Made by a program: the position numbers and the translations under genes. Below, one piece after another: positions 13,101 through 26,512 of a DNA stretch of 64,000 nt. Numbering within the stretch: position 1 is the first letter of the stretch; each line of letters starts with the position of its first letter. The stretch spans positions 40,229,706-40,293,705 of the forward strand of contig CM018046.1 of assembly GCA_008638375.1 (NCBI GenBank). Direction: 5' to 3'. This DNA is from Nyssa sinensis (lineage: Eukaryota; Streptophyta; Magnoliopsida; Cornales; Nyssaceae). The notes under the pieces were generated by a model that saw only the letters and a program-made list of their open reading frames with translations, did not search any database and was not told the origin of the DNA.

Positions 13101-16100
13101 TAGATATATATATGTATATAACTATATATATACTATATATATATATATATATCAAAGAGGGTCTCTATCTCCTACAGGTCTTACTAAAAGTTAGGGCAGG
13201 AGAATCTATGTTTAATCATATTTTTAATCTTTGAACATATATGGATATATACCCACACACACACACATATATATAATACAAAAAAAAAAAAAAAACTATA
13301 AAAACTATAGTACCCACCAAAACAAGTAGATTCAATGTTTATCTCTTTTCTTTTAGTCGAATTTCGGTTTGAATTTATCTAAAGTACTCATGTTCTTCTC
13401 ATTACTATATATATATATATATATATATATCAAAAATTGAATTCCAAAACAAACAAACAAAGCAATAGACTTGTCTAAGGCAATATTCAATTGCAATTAC
13501 AATTCAATTACTATATGTGTATGTGTGTGAATATATATTAGGGGGGAAAAAAACAAAAACAAATCACTAGATGATGATAATTTTAAAAAAAATTGTCTTG
13601 ATATTGAATGTTTCCTAAAACATAAAAAATTTATTCTCAAAATTAAAAGTTTTAAAATAAATTTTACAAATAAAAGAAAACATTCCAATTGAGGTACTGA
13701 ATTATATAAAAAGATTAGATTCTTTCCCAAGTGCATATATTGCTTACAAAATATCATTGACAATACCAGTAACACGAGAAAGAAGATTTATTAATTAAAA
13801 TTAATAAAATCCTACCTAAAATTCATTGTCACAAGAAAAATTAAGTGAATTAGCCATACTATGAATCAAAAAGGATGTATTAGCAAAGCTTGAATACAAA
13901 AATTTTAATAAATGTTAGAGTTCTTATTTGTTAAGTTCTTATTTTGTAAGCTAGAGTACTTAAGTAGGGGCAATATTGCAATCTTCATGGTTTTCTTTGC
14001 ATAATATAAATAGTTGGTGATGTGTAGACCTAAAACACATAACGAACACTTCTGTCTATTTTCTCTTTTCTCTTTCTCTTTTTCATAGAAACCCTAATAC
14101 AACTTTACTTTAATAATTTTGCAACTCAGAAAGCATAAAGAATAAATTTTAAATAAAAAAATCTTTTATTTTATTATAGAGAATTAAAAAAAAAAAACCT
14201 AATTCAGAGTTGTCGCTTTAGGCCTCACATTGTCTCGAGCCTCCCCTGGAAATTAGTCTCTTCTCTATGGCTCCATCCCATAAGGATTTCCACATCTGAT
14301 TCCAAATAAACCTACTTCAAACTTTTTTGCTTACCCTCATAATGAACAAAAGAAGAGCGAGGGAGGTGGACCAGGTTCCTTTATATGCTTATTCAACCAA
14401 GAACAATCTGTCTTCTCCTTGCACTTGTCCATCCCAAAGCTTTTTCTTTTGTTTAACAACATTTCCAGAATAATATTTTAAATCAATGTCCTAAGTAGGA
14501 AACTACATGAGCAAAATCAACTAATCAATAAATCCTGCTCGAATTTTAAGCCAAAGAACTGCAAAAAAAAAAAAGACCAAAGCAAGTATCAAACTGAGCT
14601 GTGCAAAATGCAAAATGATAAGACTCCACAGTACCATAACACTAAAATTATCACCTATAGATAATGTTTCACAATTCTAAGAAAGAATTATAGAACAATG
14701 AATACCCCCTTAGAGCTTAGTCTACAATTTAGTGTGTTTTAAAAGGAAGAATAGCTTCTAATGCCGATAAAGTTAAACATGCAATCTCCTTGGTGACCTT
14801 GATAATGTAAATCCCTGAAAAGGTCTTGCTAGTGGCTTTACTAGAAAAGTAAAAAAGGGTCCATAATATGCACCCAAAAAAGAAGTTCCATAACGGAGGG
14901 TGCAAAGGAAGTAGTTCCTATTTCCTAACAACATCCTGATAACAGGAAAATTATTGTGCCTACAAACTGTTGTTTGCAATTCTCGCAACCATGAATTAGA
15001 AATTTAAAGCTGCTTTTGAACTTCATAAAATATTTAAACAGACTCATATTAATGTGGTGTGTCAAAATTTGTTAGTGTGGGCCAGGAACAACACCCCAAC
15101 CCCAAACAAAGGTTGATTCAAAAGGGTCAGATGCATCCATCAGAAGCCATTCATTCTCAAAGTTGGTTTCTGAAAGCATTCTATTTGCAACACTGGGAGT
15201 ATAAATGTAATGGGGAAAAAAGTGTGAAATGGAATAAAAAATGAATTATTAGATTAAGTTACCTGCAACAAAGGGACTTCCTCAATTGGAAGTTCAGCTC
15301 CAAGCTCTCCACGAGCCACCATAGCCTATCAGTAATTATAGACACAAGACTTAGACAACTTCGAATATTATGATCATTAAAAGTCCCAAGATAAATGGAC
15401 TATTGTTATCTATCCGACCAAGAAATGAAAATGTGCACTAGCATCACACAACAGCCACGAAAACCACCATGACATTCATATGATTGTTCAAGTTATGCCA
15501 AGAGTATGAGGGAAAAAATTGCAATGCATATTATTGGAAGAATGCATTTTTTTAATACATAAAACATTTTTTTTTTCATTTGAGAAAAGAGGGGTGACCA
15601 TAAGACGAGTGTAGCCCAACCAATAAAGAAGAGGGTGGGTGAAAATAGAACAGTACAGAAGTCTGAGAAGAGAAAGCAATACAAGAATTCCTCAAAAAAT
15701 GTAGGCACCACTAAAGTACAATGATAACAAGCTCTTCATTTGAACACGATGTCCATAGAAGGATTTGCAAAAAAAAAGGCACCCACAAGGGAACAAAAAT
15801 GATATCAATTTCACTAGGGGTGTCAATCATGTTGTATCGTGTCAAGGTATGGGTATTCGATTATATGGGTCAACCCGAACACGACACGATTAACTAATCG
15901 TATCAAAACTCTCCCCAAACACGACACATATAATAAATGGGTTGACACGACATAACCTGTATAACCCATTTAATAAATGGGTCATGTTAACACAAGTTAC
16001 ACGACCCGTTTAATCTATTTAATAAATAACTGGGTTAAAATTAACACGATTAACACGTGTAACGGGTTTTGACACGTTCAACACGTGTAACCCGTTTAAT

Positions 16101-18534
16101 AAATGTACTTGTTATGATGTTCTCCTTCTTTTATTGTGCTTTTTCTTGTACATTTTATTAAATTAAAATATAATACCTTGAAATTTTTATATTAATACTT
16201 ATAATATAAAATAATATTAATTTTTTTCTTATACTTATAAAAACTATTAATTATTACACATAAATATATAACATATTCCTAATTATTCGTGTTTATCCAT
16301 GTTAATCGTGTCAACCTATTTATGACCCAAACTCATTTAACATCAACTCAAACCTGCTAACTTCGTATCGTGTCATAAATTGACACCCCTAAATTTCACC
16401 ACGACTAGAAAAAAAAAAAAAGGAGAGGGGGTTGAGCAAAAGTATATATGCCTTGAAGAAGATAGATGAATCCCACTTATCCATAAACTTGTGTGTAGAG
16501 AGAGAAGAGAAGAGAGGGGTGAAAATATAAATGCCCCTATGAGAAGGAAGGGCGGGGGCTGAGCAAAAGTATATATGCCTGAAGAAGGTAGATGAATCCA
16601 ACTTATCCATAAACTTGTGTGTGGAGAGAGAGAAGAGAAGAGAGGGGTGAAAATATAAATGCCCCTATGAGACGGAAGGGCGGGGGCTGAGCAAAAGTAT
16701 ATATGCCTGAAGAAGGTAGATGAATCCAACTTATCCATAAACTTGTGTGTGGACAGAGGGAAGAGAGAAGAAGGGCAAAAAATAAAAATGCTCGAATGAG
16801 AGAAATGAAACCCACCTACTCATAAAACTTTTGCAGTGAGAGTGAGGAAAAGAGAGAGAGAGAAGAAGAAGAAAAACGACAAATCAACTCAATTCAACAA
16901 AGTCTTATCGTAACTAATTGGGGTCGGAATACATGAATCATCTTTTACCACTTTACAGTTCACTCCGTCTAAAACAATAACATATGGTAAACCACCCGCT
17001 ATTATATCTTGTCTTACTATCTCAATCTATGTTAATTTTTTCCTTTCATTTTTCCGTATCATCACTCCCTTATGCTGGAACATGTCACTTGTTCCTTACT
17101 GGTGCAATTCTTGGTCCTAATGCAAATAGGCAACCATCTTAATCCATTTAACATCTAAACATGGGTATATACACAGCCCATTTTCCCATCAGTTTTAATG
17201 GATAATTATGGTTTTGGAAGGAATGAAGACCTTGATGAATCACTCTGTCAAGCCTAGCCATCCAAAAATGAAGTAATTCATTTGCACATGCAATGGAGTA
17301 CATACAGGTATAATGTCACTGCTAAACAACCAAGTGCTCCAAAGACTTAAACTGTTAGAGAATAGGCTGACAGTGTATATTGATCGCTCAACACTCGCCC
17401 TCACGCGTGACCCCAAATTCGCACATAGAGAGTCAAAGAAATAACAGACAAATGCGAATGCAAACGAGGAATAAATGTAAATGAAAAGACTTGAACCCAA
17501 GAACTCTTGTAACTAAGATTCTGGTACCATGTTAAGTAACTAAGTACTCCAAAAACTTAACCTATCAGAGAATAAACCAACAATGTATATCAAGCTCTCA
17601 ACACTCCCCCTAACGTGCAATCCCAGAGTCACACAGTGAAGAGACAAACAAACCACAAACAAACAGAGGAGAATTAAGTGCAACTTTGCACAAACAAACC
17701 CAACGGGGAATAAATGCAAATAAAGATATAATAGATATTTGAACCTAAGACCTCTCATAATTAAGGCTCCGATATCATGTTAAGCAACCAATTGCTCCAA
17801 AAGCTTAAGCTATTAGAGAATGGGCCAATAATGAATATTAAGCTCACAACACTACTCCTCACGTGCGACTCTGAACTCGAACGTGGAAAGACAAATAAAT
17901 AATAGAAAAAAGTGAAGTAGAATAAAGTGCAAATGCAAACTTGAAATAAATGCAAATAGAAATAATTGAATCCAAGACCTCTTGTAACCAAGGCCCTATG
18001 AAGCTTTACTATTCCCTGGGATTGGCTTTGGGCCTTTCCTGCGTAGCTTAGGTGGAAGGTGAAGAAGGCCTCCTTCCGAGGGGGCCCAAGCCATCAGTGA
18101 AATACCACTCTGAAAGAGCTAGAATTCTAACCTCGTGTCAGGACCTACGGGCCAAGGGATAGGCTCAGGTCGACAACTTCTATGGGGCATAGGCCTCCCA
18201 AAAGGTTTCCTCGGGTCGGACGGAGATTGGCCCTTGAGTGCAAAGGCAGAAGGTACCATGTTAAGTAACCAAATACTCCAAAAGCTTGATCTATCAGAAA
18301 ATGGACCAACAATGTATATCAAGATCTCAACGGTCACTATTTTTAGGGAAACGATGAAAAAAAATTGGCTTCCAAAAAAATAGTTGGGAGCTCAATTATT
18401 GGCTTTTAGAGAAGCCTCAAAGCTAAGTTATATAAGAATTTTCAAAGAACACATTTTTATCAAAATCTTTAAGCAAAAGTATATGTGCCTGGAGAAGGTA
18501 GATGAATCCCACTTACGCATAAAAATTGTGTTCG

Positions 18535-18576
<42 letters not shown>

Positions 18577-21500
18577 GGGCAAAAGTATAAATTCTTGAAG
18601 GAGGTAAATGAAACCTACCTACTCATGAAACTTTTGTGTGGGGAGAGTGAGCGAGAGAAGGTTGATGAATCAACTCGGTAAGATATTTTCCTAATTAATT
18701 GGGGTCAGATGCATGAATTCTATTTTGCCATTTTATTTTATATCAAACAAAACCTTCGGTAAACCACCCTCTATCATATCTTGTACATTGTAGGTTGATA
18801 AGATAGGGCTCATTTTCCTATCAGTCTTGATGGATTATGATGGTTTTGAAAGGAATGAAGACCTTGATGAATCACTCTGCTAATCCTGCCCTTCCTAAAA
18901 TGAAGTAACTTATTGGCACAGGCAGCAAAGTATATACGGATATAATGTCATTCTATTTTGAAGAAAACGGTGAAAATTTTTGGCATCCAAAAAAACAAAA
19001 AATATGAGTACAATGTGGATATGAATATGAATATAATATAAATGCAAGGAATCATGAAAGCACTCAACTAGGCATGATTTTGTCCCTCTTAGCCTTTCGA
19101 TTTGAGTGACGCTATAAAGAGGAGTTGGGAGCTCTATTTTTGGGTTGTAGAGAAGCCACAACTCTAAGAAGTTATATAAGAAGGCTGGAAGTACACTTTT
19201 TCCTTTCAAAATCTTTAAACAAAAAGGGGAAAAAAATGGCCCACGAAGACAATCCACCATGAAGAAGAAAAGAAGAAATTGTGTTTCATCAATAGAAACA
19301 GAAAACTTTATTTAAAAAACAAGAGAAGAAGATACATAAGGGAATCGGTAACTTCGGACCCTTTAATTGTTCTTTTGACGGGGCACCTACATTTGTGGAC
19401 CTAGAAGCAGATTTTCTTAACAAAAAAAGGTGCTTTTGACAAGGAATTCTCTATAACTTCTTTGTGGCTACATAGGAATTGTCTTCCTCTTGTGAATGTT
19501 ATCCTGTGAGGTGTTATATGTTTTCTGTTTTTTACTTGCTATTTCTGCTTGAAAATTTTCTCTTCGCTCTTGTATTTCTTCTTTTCTTTCAAATAGATTT
19601 CCCCACCAACAAAATAATATGTAGCTTAAACAAGTAACCAGAAAAAAAAAAAAAAAAGCAGCTTGAACAAGTATAACATAAGCAAGCCTAATAATAGGAA
19701 ATCTTTCTTTGCTTTCTGATGTCAAGAAAAGTATAAACAGCTTTTAAGGCAACTTGTTAAGAATATTAAAACTAACCCCATCAGATGCAGAAATTATGGA
19801 ATGAAGATTTGGTATAGAGTCTGCACTTTCAATTTTGACAATCACATGAATGTCTGCATTGCAGCCTGCAAGAGGTTTGCAGAAGTTCATCGTAAAAAAT
19901 AAAACAGTAAAAACATTTAATAAAACTATACATCAATAAGTATATGAAAATAGACTGAAAAAAAAAAAAGCATATGAAAATAGAGTAACAGCTATACTTT
20001 TGAGATAATCTTTCAACTCATGGACCACTTTAGCATCCTTCACAAAAGAAACAGCATAGAAATCAATTCTGTTGTCCACCCCAAACTTGATATCTTCCCA
20101 GTCTTTATCTGTAGAAATGACTTGATCAGTAGAAAGATCGATATTATATACTCTTTCAATAACTTGAAGGCAGAAAAAGGGAAAGAAAGACTTCATATCA
20201 ATGGTGTTGCAGCATGAAAACTGATAAACCTGTTATTGAAGGCAAAGTGGCACTTTTCCCACGTACGTTTAAGTGTCGCCTAGACTTGAGTTCTCCACCA
20301 TCAATTAATTCGCATTTAACCAGATCATTTGTCTTCGATTTCACACCCAACGACATCATTCCACCTAATTCAGAGGCACACTCATTAACTCTGACTTGAC
20401 ATATTCAGATATTTTTCTTTTCATTCTTTATTGGAGTTAATGGGTCACAGAAAACACTTCCTCAAAAACAATGTGATCCATAATTCTTGAGAACCCAAAG
20501 ACGAAAGAGCATTATAATAATAACCAGGAATCAAAATCAAAGATACAACATAAATCCCTAGTAGTATGAGATGTAATCAACTGTATAAAAATAAAGTACA
20601 GGTGGCAATCTTAAATTCAGTATATGGCAGGAGTTCGCGTATTCTAGAAGGGAAGTCCAGGGAATGCAGTTAATCAACTTTTTGCATCAGAGCTAGCAAG
20701 CTGAACACCAACATAATTCAGTCCCCCAATATGTATTCAACTCAACCACCCTTGGATTATCCCACTAGGATGGCAATGGGGCAGGGTTGGGCTGGGTCTC
20801 CCCTTTGCCAAACCCGCCCCAAGAAGAAAATCTCCCCAAATTCATTACAAACCTGTAACAGGGCAGGGCAGCACAGAACACACATTAGGCAGGGCAGGGC
20901 AAGGTGGTTCCCCACCAGGTTGCAATGTGAATAGAGATTGCTGCTCACGCATGTTTTGCAGATTCATACCACTAGACCACTTGCTTTTATAAAAGGTAGA
21001 CTCCTCACTCATTACTACTCTTCCATTGTTGGGAGAGTTATTATTAAATTGTTTTTAAGTCACTATTAAAATGACATAGTATTACTTGAAGTATGAATCT
21101 TAGGTGTTATCCACTTATCCTACATCATGACTTGACCTTAAAACTCTTTACAAGCATCTAGAAGCCACTCAATTGGTCAACAATAAAAGCTTTACTTAAT
21201 TGTGGGGGTATTTTTGTAAATTGACAAGTTTTCAGGGCAGGGCAGCTTTCCCCTAGTCCCAAACGAATTGAGTTAGGTGAAAATCTTTCACCCCAAACTT
21301 ACCCCTACCCCTACCCTGTTTGATTGCCTCCCACACCAATTCCATTAGAAATGGAGTGAGGGAAAGTTAGGTGAATAATCAGGTCTATTTCCATCCTAAT
21401 CCCAAATCCCAATTACTTGTGGCCAGCACAAGCAAGCTCATACAATCCTTTAATACAGCTGGTTCCTGCCAAAGTTGACAAATGAACAAGTAATCCAGTA

Positions 21501-24500
21501 ACAAAAAGAGCTAATAAGAATAACACAAAAATTAGTATTAACCCAGTAATGGAAAGCAACATGTCAATGGTTCTGAAATAACAAAGTTACCTACATGTAT
21601 GAACACCACCATTTTTTCAGAGTGGACAAAAATCTAAAGCACGAGTTAACTCACACACCAATCAGGTTCCACTGAGAGGCGCACATATCAAAAAAAAATG
21701 TTCCACTGAAAAGGCACAAACTTACCATCGACCAATATGATGTCCCCCACCTCCACATCATTTATAAAGTCATCGTAATTTACACTAACAGTATCTTGTG
21801 TGCTGACTCCTCTTCTAATAGTGAAATTGAATTCTTGTCCCTCCTTAAGCAAGATTGGTTGAGGTACATCTCCACTTCTAACCTCAGGACCCTGCATGAA
21901 AAATATGGGAATGCAATATATTAATTAAACTTCTAAAATAGAAATAAAAACAAAATGCATGGAGAGAAGACAGAACAATATCAGAGTGAGTTAATTCAAG
22001 AAAACATAAACATACTTCTTGCTTCATCTGGGAGCGCTAAGTGCAGCAGCTAGTTTCAAGACCAATAGAATCTAAATTGGATTAAAATCAGAACATAGCA
22101 CCTCCACTCAATGACCTATTATAACCTTATTAGTCCATGTGGTAAAATTCAGTACATAGCACATTTGTGTAACATAATGGCAAAACAACGCTGTTGCATC
22201 ACAATCTCCCTGAAAAACAGATAGGAAAACAACGCTAACAAATGGTAATAGCAAAAAGAAAGTAGTAACTTCCAAAACAAAACAAGGATCAGAGTTTGTT
22301 AAAGAAAAATGATTTTATTTGTTTTTCCCCTGCCGGGGAGGGGGGAGAGATCATTCCTACTCTCCTACAATTTTATTTTATTTACATGATAGAGATCAAA
22401 CAGGGGTGCAACAATAAAAATGTTCAAGCTAAAAAGTGCAAGAACGTGGGTTCGAGTGATTAGATCTGTATCCAGTCAACACCTCTCAAAGCAGGGCAGG
22501 CTGGGCCTACACTGGGTAAAAGCTTTTTATACAATAAAGATGAAAATGAAAAAATCCTAATATCATAACAATATGAATTATATACCAAAAACCCTTGAAA
22601 TAGGAAGTATTATCAACAAGAATTACATTCTTCTCAAGTTATAGAATGAACAATGGGAATTGACTTGGGATGTTGTTGCTCCCATTTAGGGATCTAGAGG
22701 ACTTTTTGTTACAACAAATAAACTCTATTTCTATCACAGTTTTTGATAGTTTCCCAATAAACTTGATTATTCTATCACAGTTTCTGATAGTTCCACAATA
22801 AACTGATGATACGAGAAACATAAGTGTCAAACAGCTTAGCATGAACTTGATAGTCTCGATGTTATAGAATAGATTTAAATTTCATAACTCATCTGTCCTT
22901 TCCAGTGAGCCTTCTTTCACAATAAACTAGATAGATATTTGAATAATATTGAATAGTGAATTCTTCGAAATTCCTTGCAAAATAAAATGTGGAGAGAAAC
23001 TATGATCACATACAGTGAACATTCTTAGAATTTAGCTTTAAAAAAAAATATTTTGAATAAAGTGGACCTGAAGTGGATGAACCATAAAGAAATTTCACCC
23101 CAACAAAGATGAGATAATTGTAATATGGATAAGCCAGCTAAGGACGGAGGAACTAACCCAAAGAGTATTTTGGAAAAACACAATCCTATGTAGTTATTTT
23201 CTTTTTCCTTATTGTGTCATTTTGAGGCAATTACCTTTCTTTGTACTCTGTCCTCCTTTATTTAAATGTAAATCCCCCCGTCCTACTTTAAAAAAAAAGT
23301 TCATCTCTCCGTTTAAATTGGTCAAGGGAGGGATTGCTACGTGGTGCCGAAGAAATGCCCCAATAATAAGTGGAAAAGAGGCTTGTCAACATAAATACTA
23401 GGAGATGGCTAAATGCCTCTAATAAGTATAGCCCTCTTCGCCATTTGTAATTGACAGTATCAATTCAATTTTCTAAGGTTAATCACGCAGAGACTCCTTA
23501 CAGATTCACTCATTTTCACTTGAACTTTTAAATTTTAAAAGTCAATTGGGACACCCCTTCATTTGTACTTAATAAAGCCTCATCCAATTATTTGGGCTTG
23601 GCTACATGAACCCTGACGTGTCATTCTTCTCTATTTAAGACCATTCTTTTAGTTAAACCACATGTTATCATCCATTTTCGAAGCATCCAATGGCCGATGC
23701 AATGTGTTGCTTAAGGGGGAACACCCCGAAATATTATATCAGCAGGAAGCACCTCTTTGACATCAGCAATTGCAAAAAGACAAGAAAATGTGTTTCAGGG
23801 CCATCCCCTCACACGGTCACACCAACAATGCAACCAAAACCACACCCTAGATCTTTCCCCCGTCTCAAATTCAATGAAGCGAACAGGAACATCATATCCT
23901 TTCATAATATTCTTCCATAGCCCCGTACCATAAGGACCATCCACCTCCTTCTATATCCAACCTCCCTCTGTACAACCATATTTGGCCTCACTAAGAACTC
24001 TCCACCACGCATTGGTTTACTTTGCAAACCTCCACAGCCACTTCCCTAGAAGAGTTCGATTAACGGTTCTTAACTCCTTGATTTCCAAACCACCATTCCT
24101 CAAAGATTTTTGAACTTTATCCCAAGCCATTAAATGGGATTTTCTGTCCTCCCCCCAGTCACCCTAAAGAAAATCTCTCTAAAGACTGACCAGAAAAAGA
24201 CAAAGAACATTGGAAGACTTGCCAACATACTCTTTATCAGAGTAACCCTGCCAGTCCTCAAATTCCATCCCGAAAGCCTCCTTTGAAATTTTTCGATCAC
24301 ACTATACCACGCCACCTTATTCTTGAACGAAAACTTAGAGGAGCCCAAAGTATTTAGCTGGCAGAAGTATTAATATGCTGACTCACATGTAGATTGACCT
24401 TAAACTTGTTTTACTTATTGTGAATGTCTGAATGACTGAATGGTTGTTAAGTTGTTCTGGTAGCATTTTTGAATGTGTATGCAATCATGAATAATTAATT

Positions 24501-26481
24501 GATAAACATTAATGGTTTATCCCTATACATTGAATTTTTTTTCCTGATTTCTCAACCAAAAAAAAAACTTAAAATATTTCTTTCAGTAATTAACAAAACC
24601 ACTAAAGAAAGTATATGAAATAAACATAATTGAAGCATGTTCAGTTTCAAATCGCCACTATGCACTATCACACACAAGGTATATAAGCAAAGTTATATGG
24701 CTGTTACATTTAATATTAATCATAGTTGTTAGCATATGCTAATTGTTATGCCAGTTTAACATTAGTGAAACTAATCATTGTAGAGCAAAATAATCAGTAA
24801 AAAATTAGAGAACTTTAATCAACAACCAACACACCTTGGTGTCCAACATTATGGCCACAACTTTGTCTTCAAATTGAGAATTGTACTCCTTAACCAGGTC
24901 AATGGTTTTCTGATGAGATGCATGGTCCCCATGTGACATATTTAACCGTGCCACATTCATTCCAGCTTCTGCCAGTTTCCATATCATTTCTCGTGAGCTT
25001 GTGGAAGGACCAATTGTACACACTATTTTTGTTTTTCTTAGAGCATTTGAAGTAATCATTGCCTGCCGCAGAGTGTAATCACTAGACTGAAGCTCAAGAG
25101 GAGAGTTCAACTTGTCCTTTAAAAAAATTGAAAATTCCAGGGTTAGATATTGTAAATAAGAAGACAAATCTGCAAAAAAAAAAAAATAAAAAGAATAAAC
25201 TACATAAAATTAAAAAATATATATATTTTGAATGACACGATCTGTAATGTAATAGGTAGTTTAATTTCATGAGATTAGGGAATAAACTTCACTGAATCTC
25301 AAAATTCACTACATTTAACATACATTTTTAAGCTCCCATGATTCGGAAATCAGAAAATAATTTGTCTTAGAATCACTCTAATTGAGGTATTCACAAGGAG
25401 TCATCATCAAAGCAAGGGTTCATTTGAAGCCCCATTACACAAAATTGTTCCTAAGAATATTTCTTTGAAAATCTTGATAAACATTAAAAAATAAATTTCA
25501 CAGTTAAATCTTGTACTCTATGTCAATTGACTATGAAATTTAAAAACCAAAAACTTCTATGTTCAAAAAATCTCCTATTTCTATGTTCAAAAAATCTCCT
25601 ATTATTTAGATAAAATATCCAGATATTTATAAATTTAAGGGTATAAATGTAACTTTGAAACAAATCATATTTCATTCATTCATTAACACACAAGTACTAC
25701 ATACGAGAAAGAAAGAAAAAACACTGAGGGTGAGTTAGTCGGCTGATAATGCAGGTTGGTTGGAAAACATTTGAAATTGACGACATTGGAGAGAAGATAG
25801 GGTCCCTGTGTCAGATTATTGAGAGGGGACAAAGCATCACTTGAAGGATATGGGTGGATAGAGATTGTTTGTCATGGCTGTATCATCAAAGTGGAGGCAT
25901 CTCTATGCAAGAACTGGGGAAGAGATTGATGCTGAGTTGGAGTCATGCAAGAAAAGGTTAGGATTCCTTCAGAGATGGCTAGTCGGGAAGAGTGGGCTCC
26001 ATGAACGATCAGGAGAGGTGAGGAACAAGATAAAGAGTTACGTCGATCAAAGGTGGGGGCTCTCGCCAGGAGTGAGAGTGGTTGACATGCATGGGCCAGT
26101 GTTTTTGTCTGAATTCCTATCTCGAGAGGAGCCAGCCAGAATTCGGAGGAGGAGACATTGGAGCCTTGAAGGAGCCCCTGTTTTCCTTTACTGGTGGGAT
26201 GCAGTGGGCTGTTGTCACCGGGAAGGAAATGAACCCAAAGAGGTTTGGATCAGATTTATGGGGTTGCTTATTTTCTTGTGGAGTCCTGATTTGTATAAGA
26301 AGTTGGGGGATTGGTAGTTTGATCCTTCCCTTTGGCACTTTGCAATGAACATTTACTTATCAAAAAAAATTCAACACAAATTCAACATAATAACCCTACA
26401 CTTTCAAACATGTACTCCTGCACATAAAAGTATGACTATTTTACCCCCCCCCCCCCCAAAGTTTTTTTCCCCTTCTTTTTT

Positions 26482-26512
<31 letters not shown>

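Larger units (their letters stand above)
16430..18955. repeat. segmental duplication within intron 6
   Basis: The block 16690-17320 recurs in shortened form at 18472-18955: AGCAAAAGTATAT, then the ACCTACTCAT segment, AATTGGGGTCAGA, and GAATGAAGACCTTGATGAAT up to TATAATGTCA. A second pair, 18337-18480 and 18955-19215, shares TGGGAGCTC and GTTATATAAGAA. The duplicate shows the sequence before the TRIM array was inserted. Confidence 0.7.

Noticed and set aside
16373..16815. Overlapping minus-strand frames with a repeated peptide
   Set aside because: They arise from the 127-bp tandem repeat in an intron; no start context or family supports a gene.
22441..22500. GGGTTCGAGT resembling the T-loop of a tRNA
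   Set aside because: No matching acceptor stem or anticodon arm nearby; such strings are common in retroelement sequence.
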